From assembly GCF_000317285.1 (NCBI RefSeq), contig NZ_AJLN01000037.1:124001-188000 (forward strand): a stretch of DNA of 64,000 nt. Reading direction: 5' to 3'. This document shows, piece by piece, positions 17,539-26,115 of the stretch. The position numbers were made by a program, and so were the translations under genes. A model generated the notes under the pieces. That model worked only from the letters and a program-made list of their open reading frames with translations. It did not search any database and was not told where the DNA came from. Position 1 is the stretch's first letter; each line of letters opens with the position of its first letter. Source of the DNA: Chlorogloeopsis fritschii PCC 6912. GTDB lineage: Bacteria > Cyanobacteriota > Cyanobacteriia > Cyanobacteriales > Nostocaceae.

Positions 17539-18354
17539 CTATTTTCCCAGAAAATCGACTACTACTTTTAATACTTCTGCCGACATTTGATTAACCATCC
17601 AAAGGTTTCCACCTTCTAGTTCAACTCTTTGACTATGAGGAATAACTTCCTGGAGCCAAAATTGATTTTCTGCTTTTGCTAAACCAACTTTTTCTAACGG
17701 TTCTAACGCCTTTTCTCCAGATAAAACTAAAGTCGGACACTTAATCAAACGAAATTTTTCTTGAGCAGAAAGACAATAGTTTGCTACTGCCAAACCAGGG
17801 TATACAGGAGAGCCAAAGCACTTCAAATCATCTAAAACACAACGGTGATTTAACTCTCCTTTGCCGACGTAACTGACGCGAGCTAACCATCTTTCCATCA
17901 GGTGAGAGCCATCTTCTTTAATTTGAAACCCTTGAGAATATGTCTTTAAAACCTTGTCTCTTTCCTCTTCGTCAAATCCAATTACATTGCACAGAATAAG
18001 TTTGTCAACACGATTTGGATAGGCTGCTGCAACTTCTCCGGCGATATAACCTCCTGTAAGACTACCGAAAATACTTGTCTTTTTTATGCCTAATTCATCC
18101 AAAAGCGCGATCGCAGTTTTGGCATAGTCTGCAACTGAATAAACTCTGGGGGGCTTGTCAGAATCACCTAACCCCATTAAATCCATTGCAATTACTAATT
18201 TTTTGGCTGCCAAAATAGGCATTAATTCTTGAAATTCATCACTACTGCGGGGAGACATATGTAGTAAAAGTATGGGTTCACCTTCTCCACCGATTCGGTA
18301 AAGAATTTGTCCATCTTCTGTGTCTAAAAATGCTCTTTTGATACGCTGGCTCAT
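17539..18354 (-). CDS. Alpha/beta-hydrolase-fold protein, paralog of 15195-16016, nucleophile missing
   Basis: A 271-residue paralog of the 15195-16016 protein: the first 40 residues are almost the same (KRAFLDTEDGQILYRIGGEG in both). The nucleophile elbow reads IFGSLTGGY, with Leu99 at the position of the serine, and the C-terminal segment reads GGNLWMVNQ with Asn where the catalytic His is expected. Both paralogs keep the fold but not the triad, in different ways. The duplication flanks the BKACE gene. A ligand-binding or decarboxylase/lyase-like role is possible. No signal peptide. Confidence 0.87.
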   Translation of the reverse strand: MSQRIKRAFLDTEDGQILYRIGGEGEPILLLHMSPRSSDEFQELMPILAAKKLVIAMDLMGLGDSDKPPRVYSVADYAKTAIALLDELGIKKTSIFGSLTGGYIAGEVAAAYPNRVDKLILCNVIGFDEEERDKVLKTYSQGFQIKEDGSHLMERWLARVSYVGKGELNHRCVLDDLKCFGSPVYPGLAVANYCLSAQEKFRLIKCPTLVLSGEKALEPLEKVGLAKAENQFWLQEVIPHSQRVELEGGNLWMVNQMSAEVLKVVVDFLGK

Positions 18355-18743
18355 TTTTTTATACTCTTTATCTTACAGGAGTTTAGATTCTGAATGAGTC
18401 GGATGGGCAGCACTGTATGCTTTCAAGCCTTTGAGGGTGGAATTTTATTAGACAATTTTGGTGTAGGCGTTGAGGATATAGACTGAGGCTAATGCGATCG
18501 CTTCTACCAATTTTGGATTTTGGAGCCACTGCGGGGGGTTTCCCCTGTTGTAGCACGTGGCGTGATTTTGGATTAGAACCATTGATTAATAGGCTATTCC
18601 AGAATTAGGAGTTTTAGACACAGTAAACATCACACTAAAATAAGTACAGAACCCAAGAATGATATCAGCACTATACTGAAACGCAGATAAAATTCCATTA
18701 TTCTGTAACGTTTTTTATTCAATCATCTTCAGGAGAAGAAACA
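18355..18743. other. Divergent intergenic region
   Basis: A 389-bp region between divergent genes, expected to hold promoters for both. It includes a GC-rich repeat piece (GCCACTGCGGGGGGTTTCCCC at about 18525-18545, a short inverted repeat). AGGAG precedes the plus-strand start. Confidence 0.5.
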
Positions 18744-19538
18744 ATGACAAGTTTTAATGAGTATCATCTCGATCCAAAGCAATTTCCTTTTCTCAACAGC
18801 TTTGAAGATAACTGGCAAGTAATTAGAGATGAATTTACCTACTTTATTAACAATGCATCTCCAGATGAATTAAAATTCACTTATGATGTTCTTGGCCCTA
18901 AAAGTAAAACAATTAAAACCAAGGGAAATTCAAAATATAGTGCTTTTGGTATTTTATTTCAAGGTATATTTATTGAAGAATACATTCAATTACATCAAAT
19001 AAAATATCCAGATTATAGTCCAGGTGATGCATCAGAAAAAGCACTTGCATTAAGAGAAAAATATTTCTCAAATTTGGCTAAGGTGATAGAAAAAGTGAAC
19101 TTTAGCGATGATAATATCATCAGAAATGTGTATTTTGGTACATTTCATCCAGGCTTGGATATCAAGCTTCATGTGAACTATAATCCTCATATGAATCGTG
19201 GCTATTTAGGATTAATTGTGCCAGAGGGAGATGTGGCGATGAAAATATGTCACGAGCAGCTTTATTGGCATGAAGGAGAATTCATGGTTTTAGATCACAG
19301 CTATCCACATTGTCCACATAATTACACCGATTATGACAGAACTGTTTTAGTTGTAGACTTTTTTAAACCAAATCAGCCTAGAGAGGAAGTCATCCGATTT
19401 GAACAAGAGCAAGTCGCACAAAGGATGCAAGATAATCCTTATAGCTTGGGTGTTTTTGGGAAAAGCGATCGCGCTAAAGAAGAAGATTTTATTAAGTATG
19501 GTTTAGCTCATCAGTTGGAGTGGGATAAAGCCTTATAA
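18744..19538 (+). CDS. Aspartyl/asparaginyl beta-hydroxylase-like (AspH) dioxygenase
   Basis: A 264-residue protein with an AspH-type double-stranded beta-helix: FHPGLDIKLHVNYNPHMNRGYLGLIVPEG, then YWHEGEFMVLDHSYPHCPHN and DRTVLVVDFF. Family members use Fe(II) and 2-oxoglutarate to hydroxylate Asp/Asn residues or small molecules. The second iron-ligand His (His189 in SYPHCPHN) and the Arg that binds 2-oxoglutarate (Arg199) are present. The first ligand, normally in an R-x-HLGL motif, appears as RGYLGL (Tyr154), so a ligand is replaced or supplied by a nearby His. RBS AGGAG. The next gene starts 15 bp later, so they form an operon. Confidence 0.82.
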   Translation: MTSFNEYHLDPKQFPFLNSFEDNWQVIRDEFTYFINNASPDELKFTYDVLGPKSKTIKTKGNSKYSAFGILFQGIFIEEYIQLHQIKYPDYSPGDASEKALALREKYFSNLAKVIEKVNFSDDNIIRNVYFGTFHPGLDIKLHVNYNPHMNRGYLGLIVPEGDVAMKICHEQLYWHEGEFMVLDHSYPHCPHNYTDYDRTVLVVDFFKPNQPREEVIRFEQEQVAQRMQDNPYSLGVFGKSDRAKEEDFIKYGLAHQLEWDKAL

Positions 19539-19553
19539 GCTGAAGAGGAAATA

Positions 19554-20012
19554 ATGATAAAACAGAAAACAATCGTTGGTATATTTTTTGGGTTAGCGTT
19601 TTTTATTTGTATATCACCGCTTACTTCTTTTGCACAGGTTAATAATTCTCCAATTATTGGACAAACAAATAATACTAATCCTCAAGTAAAAAAAGTCATT
19701 GCACGGATTTGGCACGGTAGAACTCTGACTTCTAAAGCAGATGAATACTATACTTATCTCAACGAAGCTGGAATCAAGAAAATACTGGCAATTCCTGGCA
19801 ATTTAGGAGCGCAAGTACTTCGCCGTACTGATGGCAAAATTACAGAATTTACTGTCATCTCCTATTGGGAATCACGAGATGCAATTCGTAAGTTTGCTGG
19901 TAATGATATTGAAAAAGCCAGGTATCTTCCTAGAGATAAAGAATATCTGCTTGAACTTGAACCGAATGTGAAACACTTTGAGGTTTTACTTGACGATCGC
20001 AAATTTAAATAG
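19554..20012 (+). CDS. Exported antibiotic-biosynthesis-monooxygenase (ABM) domain protein
   Basis: A 152-residue protein with an N-terminal signal peptide (basic MIKQK, hydrophobic core to about residue 25, cleavage near SFAQV) and a ferredoxin-like ABM-type domain (VIARIWHGRTL at the first strand, GIKKILAIPGNLGAQVLRRTDG, FTVISYWESRDAIRKFAG). ABM-fold proteins include small cofactor-free monooxygenases and haem-degrading enzymes. The function here is unknown. GAGGAA precedes the ATG, 15 bp after the AspH-like gene, so the two are co-expressed, although this one is exported and the other appears cytoplasmic. Confidence 0.82.
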   Translation: MIKQKTIVGIFFGLAFFICISPLTSFAQVNNSPIIGQTNNTNPQVKKVIARIWHGRTLTSKADEYYTYLNEAGIKKILAIPGNLGAQVLRRTDGKITEFTVISYWESRDAIRKFAGNDIEKARYLPRDKEYLLELEPNVKHFEVLLDDRKFK

Positions 20013-20138
20013 AAGGCAGGAGGCAGGAGGCACAAGGCAATCCGTATGAAACAAGTTTCACCCGCCAAAGATGAAAGAGGTTTTTTCTCCTACACCCCAC
20101 ACCCTTACACCCTTACACCCCTCTTTCAAGTTAGGAAA
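20013..20138. repeat. Dispersed repeat (AGGAGGC and CCTACACCC filler)
   Basis: AGGCAGGAGGCAGGAGGCAC tandem pieces followed by ATGAAAGAGG and CCTACACCC/CCTTACACCC tracts. The second part resembles 4514-4577 upstream of devC. A longer ORF reading through it into the reductase is an artefact. Confidence 0.6.
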
Positions 20139-21152
20139 ATGAGTTCAAGAACTTACAAAAAACTAATAGCCAAAAAATTTTCTCAAGATTTTAAATCAGC
20201 GATCGAAATTATAGAATCTCCTATTCCTGAACCTACTGGTGATGAAATAGTAATTCGGAACAAATTTGCTGGCATCAATAGCGGATTTGATACATTACTG
20301 TGCCAAGGTAAAGTTCCCTATGTTAACTTAACTCCCCCTTTTGATTTAGGTGTAGAAGCTGTTGGTGAAGTAGTAGCGGTGGGAGATAATATTCAAAATT
20401 TTCAAGTTGGTGATGCTGTAGTAACTACTGTGCGGGGAGGAGGTTATCGCGAATACCAGGCTATCAATGCCAATCTTGCCGTCAAAGTTCGCCAAGCAAC
20501 TCCAGAAGTACTAACTTTAATGCCAACAGGAATATCAGCTTTGGTGGCATTAGAAAAAGTGGGAGAGATGAAAAGCAATGAAGTAGTTTTGGTAACAGCA
20601 GCAGCAGGAGGAACCGGGCATATTGCGGTACAGTTAGCAAAGTTAGCAGGTAATCACGTTATCGGTACTTGTGGTTCGCCAAAAAAAGCAGAGTTGCTTG
20701 CAAGTTTGGGATGCGATCGCATTATCAACTACCACACCGAAAACCTCGATCGAGTTCTCAAGCAAGAATACCCTAATGGCGTTAATCTTGTTTTCGATTG
20801 TGTTGGCAGACAAGTTTTCGACACCTGCTTAGAAAATATAGCAATTCGCGGACGTTTAGTTGTGGTTGGTTTTATTTCCGAATATGGCAGAAATCTGGAG
20901 GAGGTAACACAACCACGTATTTATCACCAACTATTTTGGAAAGCTGCTTCTGTACGCGGCTTTCTGATGCCTCTTTATCAAGAATATGCTGCCGAAGCAC
21001 GCGATCGCCTTTTACACCTGTTCTACACCAATCAACTCAAAGTTGCTGTCGATCCAACCCAATTCCAAGGGGTAGAATCTATACCGAATGCGGTTGAATA
21101 TTTACTCAGCGGCAAAAATTGTGGCAAAGTTGTTGTGAGGTTTAGTCATTAG
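20139..21152 (+). CDS. MDR-family quinone oxidoreductase / enone reductase-like protein
   Basis: A 337-residue zinc-free medium-chain dehydrogenase/reductase. The N-terminal GroES-like part (DEIVIRNKFAGINSGFDTLLCQGK, LGVEAVGEVVAVG) is followed by a Rossmann NADP-binding part with VLVTAAAGGTGHIAVQLAKLAG and FDCVG. The style is close to the ZADH2/prostaglandin-reductase-3 branch, which reduces alpha,beta-unsaturated carbonyls. The start at 20139 has TTAGGAAA just before it, and the 31 extra upstream codons are repeat filler. The last codons and the stop (AGT CAT TAG) lie inside a heptamer repeat. It is in the same direction as the two preceding genes. Confidence 0.9.
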   Translation: MSSRTYKKLIAKKFSQDFKSAIEIIESPIPEPTGDEIVIRNKFAGINSGFDTLLCQGKVPYVNLTPPFDLGVEAVGEVVAVGDNIQNFQVGDAVVTTVRGGGYREYQAINANLAVKVRQATPEVLTLMPTGISALVALEKVGEMKSNEVVLVTAAAGGTGHIAVQLAKLAGNHVIGTCGSPKKAELLASLGCDRIINYHTENLDRVLKQEYPNGVNLVFDCVGRQVFDTCLENIAIRGRLVVVGFISEYGRNLEEVTQPRIYHQLFWKAASVRGFLMPLYQEYAAEARDRLLHLFYTNQLKVAVDPTQFQGVESIPNAVEYLLSGKNCGKVVVRFSH

Positions 21153-21190
21153 TCATTAGTCATTAGTCATTAGTTAGTGGTTAGTAGTTA
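21141..21190. repeat. Heptamer STRR (TAGTCAT)
   Basis: About five tandem copies of TAGTCAT/TTAGTCA starting in the last codons of the reductase gene, whose stop codon is part of the repeat, and fading into TTAGTGGTTAGTAGTTA. Confidence 0.85.
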
Positions 21191-21245
21191 ATTGTCTGTT
21201 GCTCCCCCATCTTCCTAGCCTCTAGCCCCTAGCCCCTAGTACCCG

Positions 21246-21944
21246 CTAAATACTGCCATAAACAGGAACAGCTGCACCTCGGATATCTTTAGCAGCTTCT
21301 GAAGCTAAAAAGCAAATTACTTCAGCTAAAGATTCAGGTTTTACCCATCGATCGGCATTTTCTATACCCATAGATTCGCGGTTAGTGGGAGTGTCGATCA
21401 CGCTGGGAAGAACAACATTAGCAGTGATATTAGTACCCTTGGTTTCGTCAGCGATCGCTTTTGTTAAGGCAACAACACCAGCTTTAGAAGCACAATATGC
21501 CGCCAGTTGTCCAGTCGGTTCTACTGCACCTCTCGAACCAACAGTTACAATACGTCCGTAACCATTGTGCAACATACTTTTCAGGCTATGTTTGCAAACT
21601 AGGAAAGTTGTATTCAAGTTTATATCAAAATCGCGTTTCCAATTCTCAAAACTGTATTCGTGGGTTTTCCCCATCGAAAAGCCACCCACCAGATGAATTA
21701 ATACATCGACTCGTGCCATCTGGTTAATGAGATTCTCTACCGAAGCTTCATCTTTTAAATCCGCAGTCACAAATTGAATTCTGGCAAAGTCGGCGGGTGA
21801 GAGAATACCTTTGAGGCGTTCCATATCTTTAGGGTTGCGATAGGGAATAGTCACTGCTGCCGCACCTTGCGCTATAACCGTTGGTGTCACGCCTAGCCCT
21901 AAACCACCAGTACCGCCTGTAAGTAAAACGTGCTTGCCCTTCAT
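21246..21944 (-). CDS. Short-chain dehydrogenase/reductase (SDR)
   Basis: A 232-residue classical SDR. Cofactor motif TGGTGGLGLG at residues 9-18, LIHLVGGF (NAG-equivalent) and the active-site pattern VTVGSRGAV...YCASKAG, with Ser, Tyr and Lys. AAAGGAG lies about 10 bases upstream of the ATG. It converges with the MDR reductase. Together with the preceding genes it adds a second oxidoreductase to the unknown pathway. The substrate is unknown. Confidence 0.92.
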   Translation of the reverse strand: MKGKHVLLTGGTGGLGLGVTPTVIAQGAAAVTIPYRNPKDMERLKGILSPADFARIQFVTADLKDEASVENLINQMARVDVLIHLVGGFSMGKTHEYSFENWKRDFDINLNTTFLVCKHSLKSMLHNGYGRIVTVGSRGAVEPTGQLAAYCASKAGVVALTKAIADETKGTNITANVVLPSVIDTPTNRESMGIENADRWVKPESLAEVICFLASEAAKDIRGAAVPVYGSI

Positions 21945-22289
21945 TAGCTATGCACTCCTTTAGCCTTAAATATCAAGATAGCGCGATCGCAGATGTTGAG
22001 TAAAACAAAGCAAGCCAAAATCCAACACCCTAGAAGGGTGTCGCTATACAAACAAAGGCTGCCTCCGCAGCCTAGAAAAATTTCAGCCCACGGAGGTGGG
22101 CTTTGTACTTGTAGCCCCAGGCTTCCAGCCTGTGGGCGTTTCTGACTGACAAGGCTTCTCTTCTGTGGGCGTTTCTACAAAATATTTCGCGTGCAAAGTC
22201 CAAAATTTTGTGTAGTTATTCTGTTCAGAAAAATTACGATGTCTAGCATATAACTATATAACCCGACATCAGCAAAAACTATCGCCCCC
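21945..22289. other. Intergenic region with dispersed palindromic repeats
   Basis: Divergent region. 22030-22175 consists of repeat modules: AGGCTGCCTCCGCAGCCT (palindrome), CCCACGGAGGTGGG, and CCCAGGCTTCCAGCCTGTGGG, with GGGCGTTTCT occurring twice. The remaining 100 bp before 22290 should hold the promoter of the CHAT-TPR gene. Confidence 0.6.
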
Positions 22290-25200
22290 ATGCCAGTCAT
22301 CACCATTCGGGAAACACAGAAATCTACTACCGGGTTTGAAGCACTTCTGATTTTTGAGGGGGGAGAATACCCGATTAAAATTACCGATCCCTTTACGTCT
22401 AAGGAAGAAAAACAACTAGAGTGGTATTTTGAAGATTGGATTGCTTTTCCCTTCACTGATATTACAATTGCCCAAAGGGCAGCAGCTAGCGTCAAAACCT
22501 ATGGCGAAAAGCTATTTGAACAAGTTTTTCAGGTAAATTTTGATGCCTACAGTGCTTATCGGCAACTACGGGGCAATCTGAGCCAGGTACAAATTGAAAT
22601 TGTTGGCAAAACTCCAGAATTTCAAGCTTTGCACTGGGAAGGAATGCGCGATCGCGATTTGCCTCGACCTTTGGCGGTAGACTGCATCATGGTGCGGAAA
22701 AATGTCAAACCTGCACCCCCTGTTGCGGCAGCCGTGCAAACCTCTCCGGTTATTAACCTGTTGGTAGTGACAGCGCGCCCAGATGAAGAAAGTGATGTGG
22801 GTTATCGTACCATTTCTCGTCCCTTGTTGGAATTAATTGAAAATGCCCATTTACGGGTGAATGTGGAGTTGCTGCGCCCTGGTACTTATCAGGCATTATC
22901 CGATCGTTTGGAGGAGAAGGGAGCAGGTTTTTACCACATAGTCCATTTTGATACGCATGGGGCGTTGATGGGTTATGGAGATATTCAACAGGGAGTAACG
23001 GCAAATCGCTATTTATATCAGGCAAGGTATGGGCGAGATGATTTGCAACCTTACGACGGGGTGAAGGCGTTTCTGTTTTTAGAAGGAGAAAGCAAAGGTA
23101 AAGCCGATCCAGTCGAGGCACAGGAATTGGCAGATTTGCTGACTGGGAAGGGTATTCCCGTGTGTATTCTCAATGCGTGTCAGTCGGGGAAGCAGGTAAA
23201 GAACCCCACCCCGCCTGCGGCACCCCTCCCCGCAAGCGGAGAGGGGTTAGGGGAGGGGTTGAGGGAAACTAGCCTCGGTAGTTGCTTGATGGCGGCGGGG
23301 ATGCAGATGGTGGTGGCGATGGGTTATTCGGTGACGGTGTCTGCTGCCAAGCTGATGATGCAAGAACTTTATACAGAATTGTTTAACAATAAACCCATTA
23401 CTGAGGCGATCCGCTTGGGTAGGCGGGAACTGTTGATGCAAAAGTCCCGCAAGGCATATTTTAATCAGACAATTGATTTGGAAGATTGGCTGTTGCCTGT
23501 GGTGTATTGCAATCAGGCAGTGAATTTTAATTTGCGGCAGTTTACGCCAGAAGAAGAGGAGAAATACTGGGAAAATTTTGGCAGTCAGTATCGGTTTACG
23601 CTGCCAGAATACGGTTTTGTTGGGCGGGATTTGGAGATTCTCAAAATTGAAAAGGCGCTACTACAGCATAATATTTTGCTGTTGCAGGGAATGGGAGGAA
23701 CGGGCAAAACGACGCTGTTAAATTATTTACGGGAATGGTGGCAGAGAACGAATTTTGTCAAAGATGCTTTTTATTTTGGTTATGACGAAAAGGCATGGAC
23801 GCTGACACAAATTTTGTTTGAAATCGGCAAGCGGGTATATAATCGCTTTGAAAAAGCACAATTTCAAGCCATGAATCAGGCGGCGCAGGTGCAAAAATTA
23901 GCGGCAAAATTGCGGGTGGAAACTTATGTCTTAATTCTGGACAATTTAGAATCGGTGACGGGACAACAACTGGCGATTCAAAATACATTACCAGAGGCAG
24001 AACGCAATCTAATTCGAGATTTTTTAGCGCGGTTGGTAGGCGGTAAAACTCGCATTGTGTTGGGTTCCCGCAGTCGTGAGGAGTGGTTGCAAGCAGCGAC
24101 GTTTAAGCAGAATATTTATGATTTGCAAGGATTAGATAGAGAAGCGCGGACAGAATTAGCAGAGAAAATTTTAGAACGTCATGTAGCAGCACACCGCATT
24201 GATGGCATACGTAAAGACGCAGATTTTCAACAGTTGATGCAAGTGTTGGCAGGGTATCCTCTAGCGATGGAAGTGGTGCTGGCGAATTTGAAGAATCAGT
24301 CACCCCAGGAAATTTTAGAAGGGTTACAAGCGGCGAAAGTGAGCTTGGATGTAGCGAGTGAGGATAAGACGAAAAGTATTTTGAAATGTGTGGAATATTC
24401 TCATAGTAATTTATCGGTAGAAGCGCAAAAATTACTGTTGTGTTTGGCTCCCTTTAGTGGGTTTATTTACCGCAGTGGTATTCCGAATTATATTCAGCAA
24501 TTGCAAAAGCTAGAACCATTTAAGGATTATCCTTTTGAAAAATTTGATGAGGCGATTCAAGAGGCGATTAACTGGGGTTTGTTGTCACCGCTTCATGAAG
24601 ATGTGCCTGAATTACTGAGAATTCAGCCTGTTTTTCCCTACTTTTTAAAGACTAAGCTACAGGAACTTGATGAGTTAACCCGTGCAGCTTTGCGTGAAGG
24701 ATTTAAAAATCATTATTTATGGTTAGCAGGTTCTTATAATGAGTGGATGGAATCTAAAGATGCCGATGAACGGCAATCGGGTATATTATTCTGTGGATGG
24801 GAATACGAAAATCTCTATAATGCGTTGCAAATTTGTTTAGAAAAGCAAGAAAGTATTGAGATTTTCTTTAGTTTAAAAAAATACTTTGACTTGATTAATG
24901 ATAACCAAAGTAACCTAAAGTTGGCAGAAATGGTTTGTCAACGTTTAGAAAATTATCCACCTGCATTTATCGAGGGTGAATTAGGTTATCAAGTGGCTTG
25001 GGCAATGGCGAGACTGGGTAACTGCCAACTGAATGCAAAGCAGTACCAGCAAGCAAGAATATCTTATGAAAAGACTTTGGAAATTTGTGATTCGCTTAAG
25101 ACTGAAGAAGAAAGACAAAAACAACTTTGGAAGGCTGTTTCCTACCACCAGTTGGGAATGGTAGCCCAAGACTTGCGGGAATTTGAAGAGGCGCGGCGCA

Positions 25201-25979
25201 ATTACCAACAAGCTTTGGAAATCAACATCGAATATGGCGATCGCTACGCTTGTGCTTCCACCTACCACCAGTTGGGATGGGTAGCCCAAGACTTGCGGGA
25301 ATTTGAAGAAGCGCGGCGCAATTATCAACTCGCTTTGGAAATCAACATCGAATATGGCGATCGCTACGCTTGTGCTTCCACCTACCACCAGTTGGGAATA
25401 GTAGCCCAAGACTTGCGCGAATTTGAAGAGGCGCGGCGCAATTATCAACTAGCTTTGGAAATCTCTATCGAATATGGCGATCACTACGCTTGTGCTTCAA
25501 CCTACCACTGTTTGGGAATGGTAGCCCAAGACTTGCGGAAATTTGAAGAGGCGCGGCGCAATTATCAACTCGCTTTGGAAATCTCCCTCGAATATGGCGA
25601 TCGCTACGGTTGTGCTTCCACCTACCAGGGTTTGGGAATAGTAGCCCAAGATTTGCGCGAATTTGAAGAGGCGCGGCGCAATTATCAACTAGCTTTGGAA
25701 ATCTCTATCGAATATGGCGATCGCTACGGTTGTGCTTCCACCTACCAGGGTTTGGGAAGCGTTGCTGAAGATTTAGAAGAATTAGAAGAAGCAAAAGCAA
25801 ATTATCTACAAGCTTTACAGATTTGGGCTGAGTTTAATGACGAGTACAATTTAGCAACTTATTCACTGCCTAGCATTGCCGATTTATATCAAGCTACGCA
25901 AGATGAGAGTCTGTTGCAAGCAGTGGCGGAAATTCTCGGTGTGACGGTGGAGGAAGTGAGGGAGAGGTTGAGAGAGTGA
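22290..25979 (+). CDS. CHAT protease - P-loop NTPase - TPR multidomain protein
   Basis: A 1229-residue signalling/defence-type protein. Residues 1-130 form an unassigned N-terminal domain. About 155-400 is a CHAT (caspase-like) domain with His223 in VHFDTHGAL and Cys297 in LNACQSG. About 440-760 is an NB-ARC/STAND-like NTPase with Walker A GMGGTGKTT (467-475), LILDNLE and GSRSREEW. A helical linker follows, then TPR repeats from about 870, including five nearly identical 40-residue units (950-1150). In such proteins the TPR part senses a trigger, the NTPase oligomerises, and the CHAT domain cleaves targets. Residues about 305-325 (NPTPPAAPLPASGEGLGEGL) come from an inserted palindromic DNA repeat just after the catalytic Cys, without breaking the frame. 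PIN toxin and other accessory genes lie downstream. Confidence 0.92.
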   Translation: MPVITIRETQKSTTGFEALLIFEGGEYPIKITDPFTSKEEKQLEWYFEDWIAFPFTDITIAQRAAASVKTYGEKLFEQVFQVNFDAYSAYRQLRGNLSQVQIEIVGKTPEFQALHWEGMRDRDLPRPLAVDCIMVRKNVKPAPPVAAAVQTSPVINLLVVTARPDEESDVGYRTISRPLLELIENAHLRVNVELLRPGTYQALSDRLEEKGAGFYHIVHFDTHGALMGYGDIQQGVTANRYLYQARYGRDDLQPYDGVKAFLFLEGESKGKADPVEAQELADLLTGKGIPVCILNACQSGKQVKNPTPPAAPLPASGEGLGEGLRETSLGSCLMAAGMQMVVAMGYSVTVSAAKLMMQELYTELFNNKPITEAIRLGRRELLMQKSRKAYFNQTIDLEDWLLPVVYCNQAVNFNLRQFTPEEEEKYWENFGSQYRFTLPEYGFVGRDLEILKIEKALLQHNILLLQGMGGTGKTTLLNYLREWWQRTNFVKDAFYFGYDEKAWTLTQILFEIGKRVYNRFEKAQFQAMNQAAQVQKLAAKLRVETYVLILDNLESVTGQQLAIQNTLPEAERNLIRDFLARLVGGKTRIVLGSRSREEWLQAATFKQNIYDLQGLDREARTELAEKILERHVAAHRIDGIRKDADFQQLMQVLAGYPLAMEVVLANLKNQSPQEILEGLQAAKVSLDVASEDKTKSILKCVEYSHSNLSVEAQKLLLCLAPFSGFIYRSGIPNYIQQLQKLEPFKDYPFEKFDEAIQEAINWGLLSPLHEDVPELLRIQPVFPYFLKTKLQELDELTRAALREGFKNHYLWLAGSYNEWMESKDADERQSGILFCGWEYENLYNALQICLEKQESIEIFFSLKKYFDLINDNQSNLKLAEMVCQRLENYPPAFIEGELGYQVAWAMARLGNCQLNAKQYQQARISYEKTLEICDSLKTEEERQKQLWKAVSYHQLGMVAQDLREFEEARRNYQQALEINIEYGDRYACASTYHQLGWVAQDLREFEEARRNYQLALEINIEYGDRYACASTYHQLGIVAQDLREFEEARRNYQLALEISIEYGDHYACASTYHCLGMVAQDLRKFEEARRNYQLALEISLEYGDRYGCASTYQGLGIVAQDLREFEEARRNYQLALEISIEYGDRYGCASTYQGLGSVAEDLEELEEAKANYLQALQIWAEFNDEYNLATYSLPSIADLYQATQDESLLQAVAEILGVTVEEVRERLRE
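23202..23262. repeat. GC-rich palindromic repeat inserted in frame in the CHAT domain
   Basis: A 61-bp element of nested imperfect inverted repeats: outer arms AACCCCACCCC and GGGGAGGGGTT, inner arms CCCCTCCCCGC and GCGGAGAGGGG. It looks like intergenic repeats of the same style (27375-27405 has CCTCCCCGTCTACGGGGAGG). It adds about 20 Pro/Gly-rich residues to the protein. Confidence 0.85.
25140..25859. repeat. 120-bp tandem repeats encoding TPR units
   Basis: Units start at 25140, 25260, 25380, 25500 and 25620 with a diverged sixth at 25740. Each encodes a 40-residue unit with the pattern YHxLGxVAQDLREFEEARRN and ALEI.IEYGDRY. DNA identity among the first five is very high, including synonymous positions. 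Confidence 0.95.
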
Positions 25980-25999
25980 ACCCCACCTCGCACGCGAGG

Positions 26000-26110
26000 C
26001 TAAGGTGTACACACAAGTCTTTTTTCTCATTACCATGCTCTGTATGGTGATGAAAACTCGGAGGCGGAGCCTCAATCAATGCTTTCCCAGGCTGGAGCCT
26101 GGGAAAGAGA
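26000..26110. repeat. Dispersed palindromic repeat pieces
   Basis: GAGGCGGAGCCTC and CCCAGGCTGGAGCCTGGG inverted repeats between the CHAT-TPR gene and the minisatellite, of the same families as at 13441-13570. Confidence 0.6.
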
Positions 26111-26115
26111 AAAGA

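Noticed and set aside
20046-20138. Extended N-terminus of the MDR reductase
   Set aside because: The extra 31 codons are translated repeat filler; the start at 20139 has a ribosome binding site and fits family length.
24981-25448. 155-codon minus ORF with internal repeats
   Set aside because: It is the antisense shadow of the 120-bp TPR repeats.
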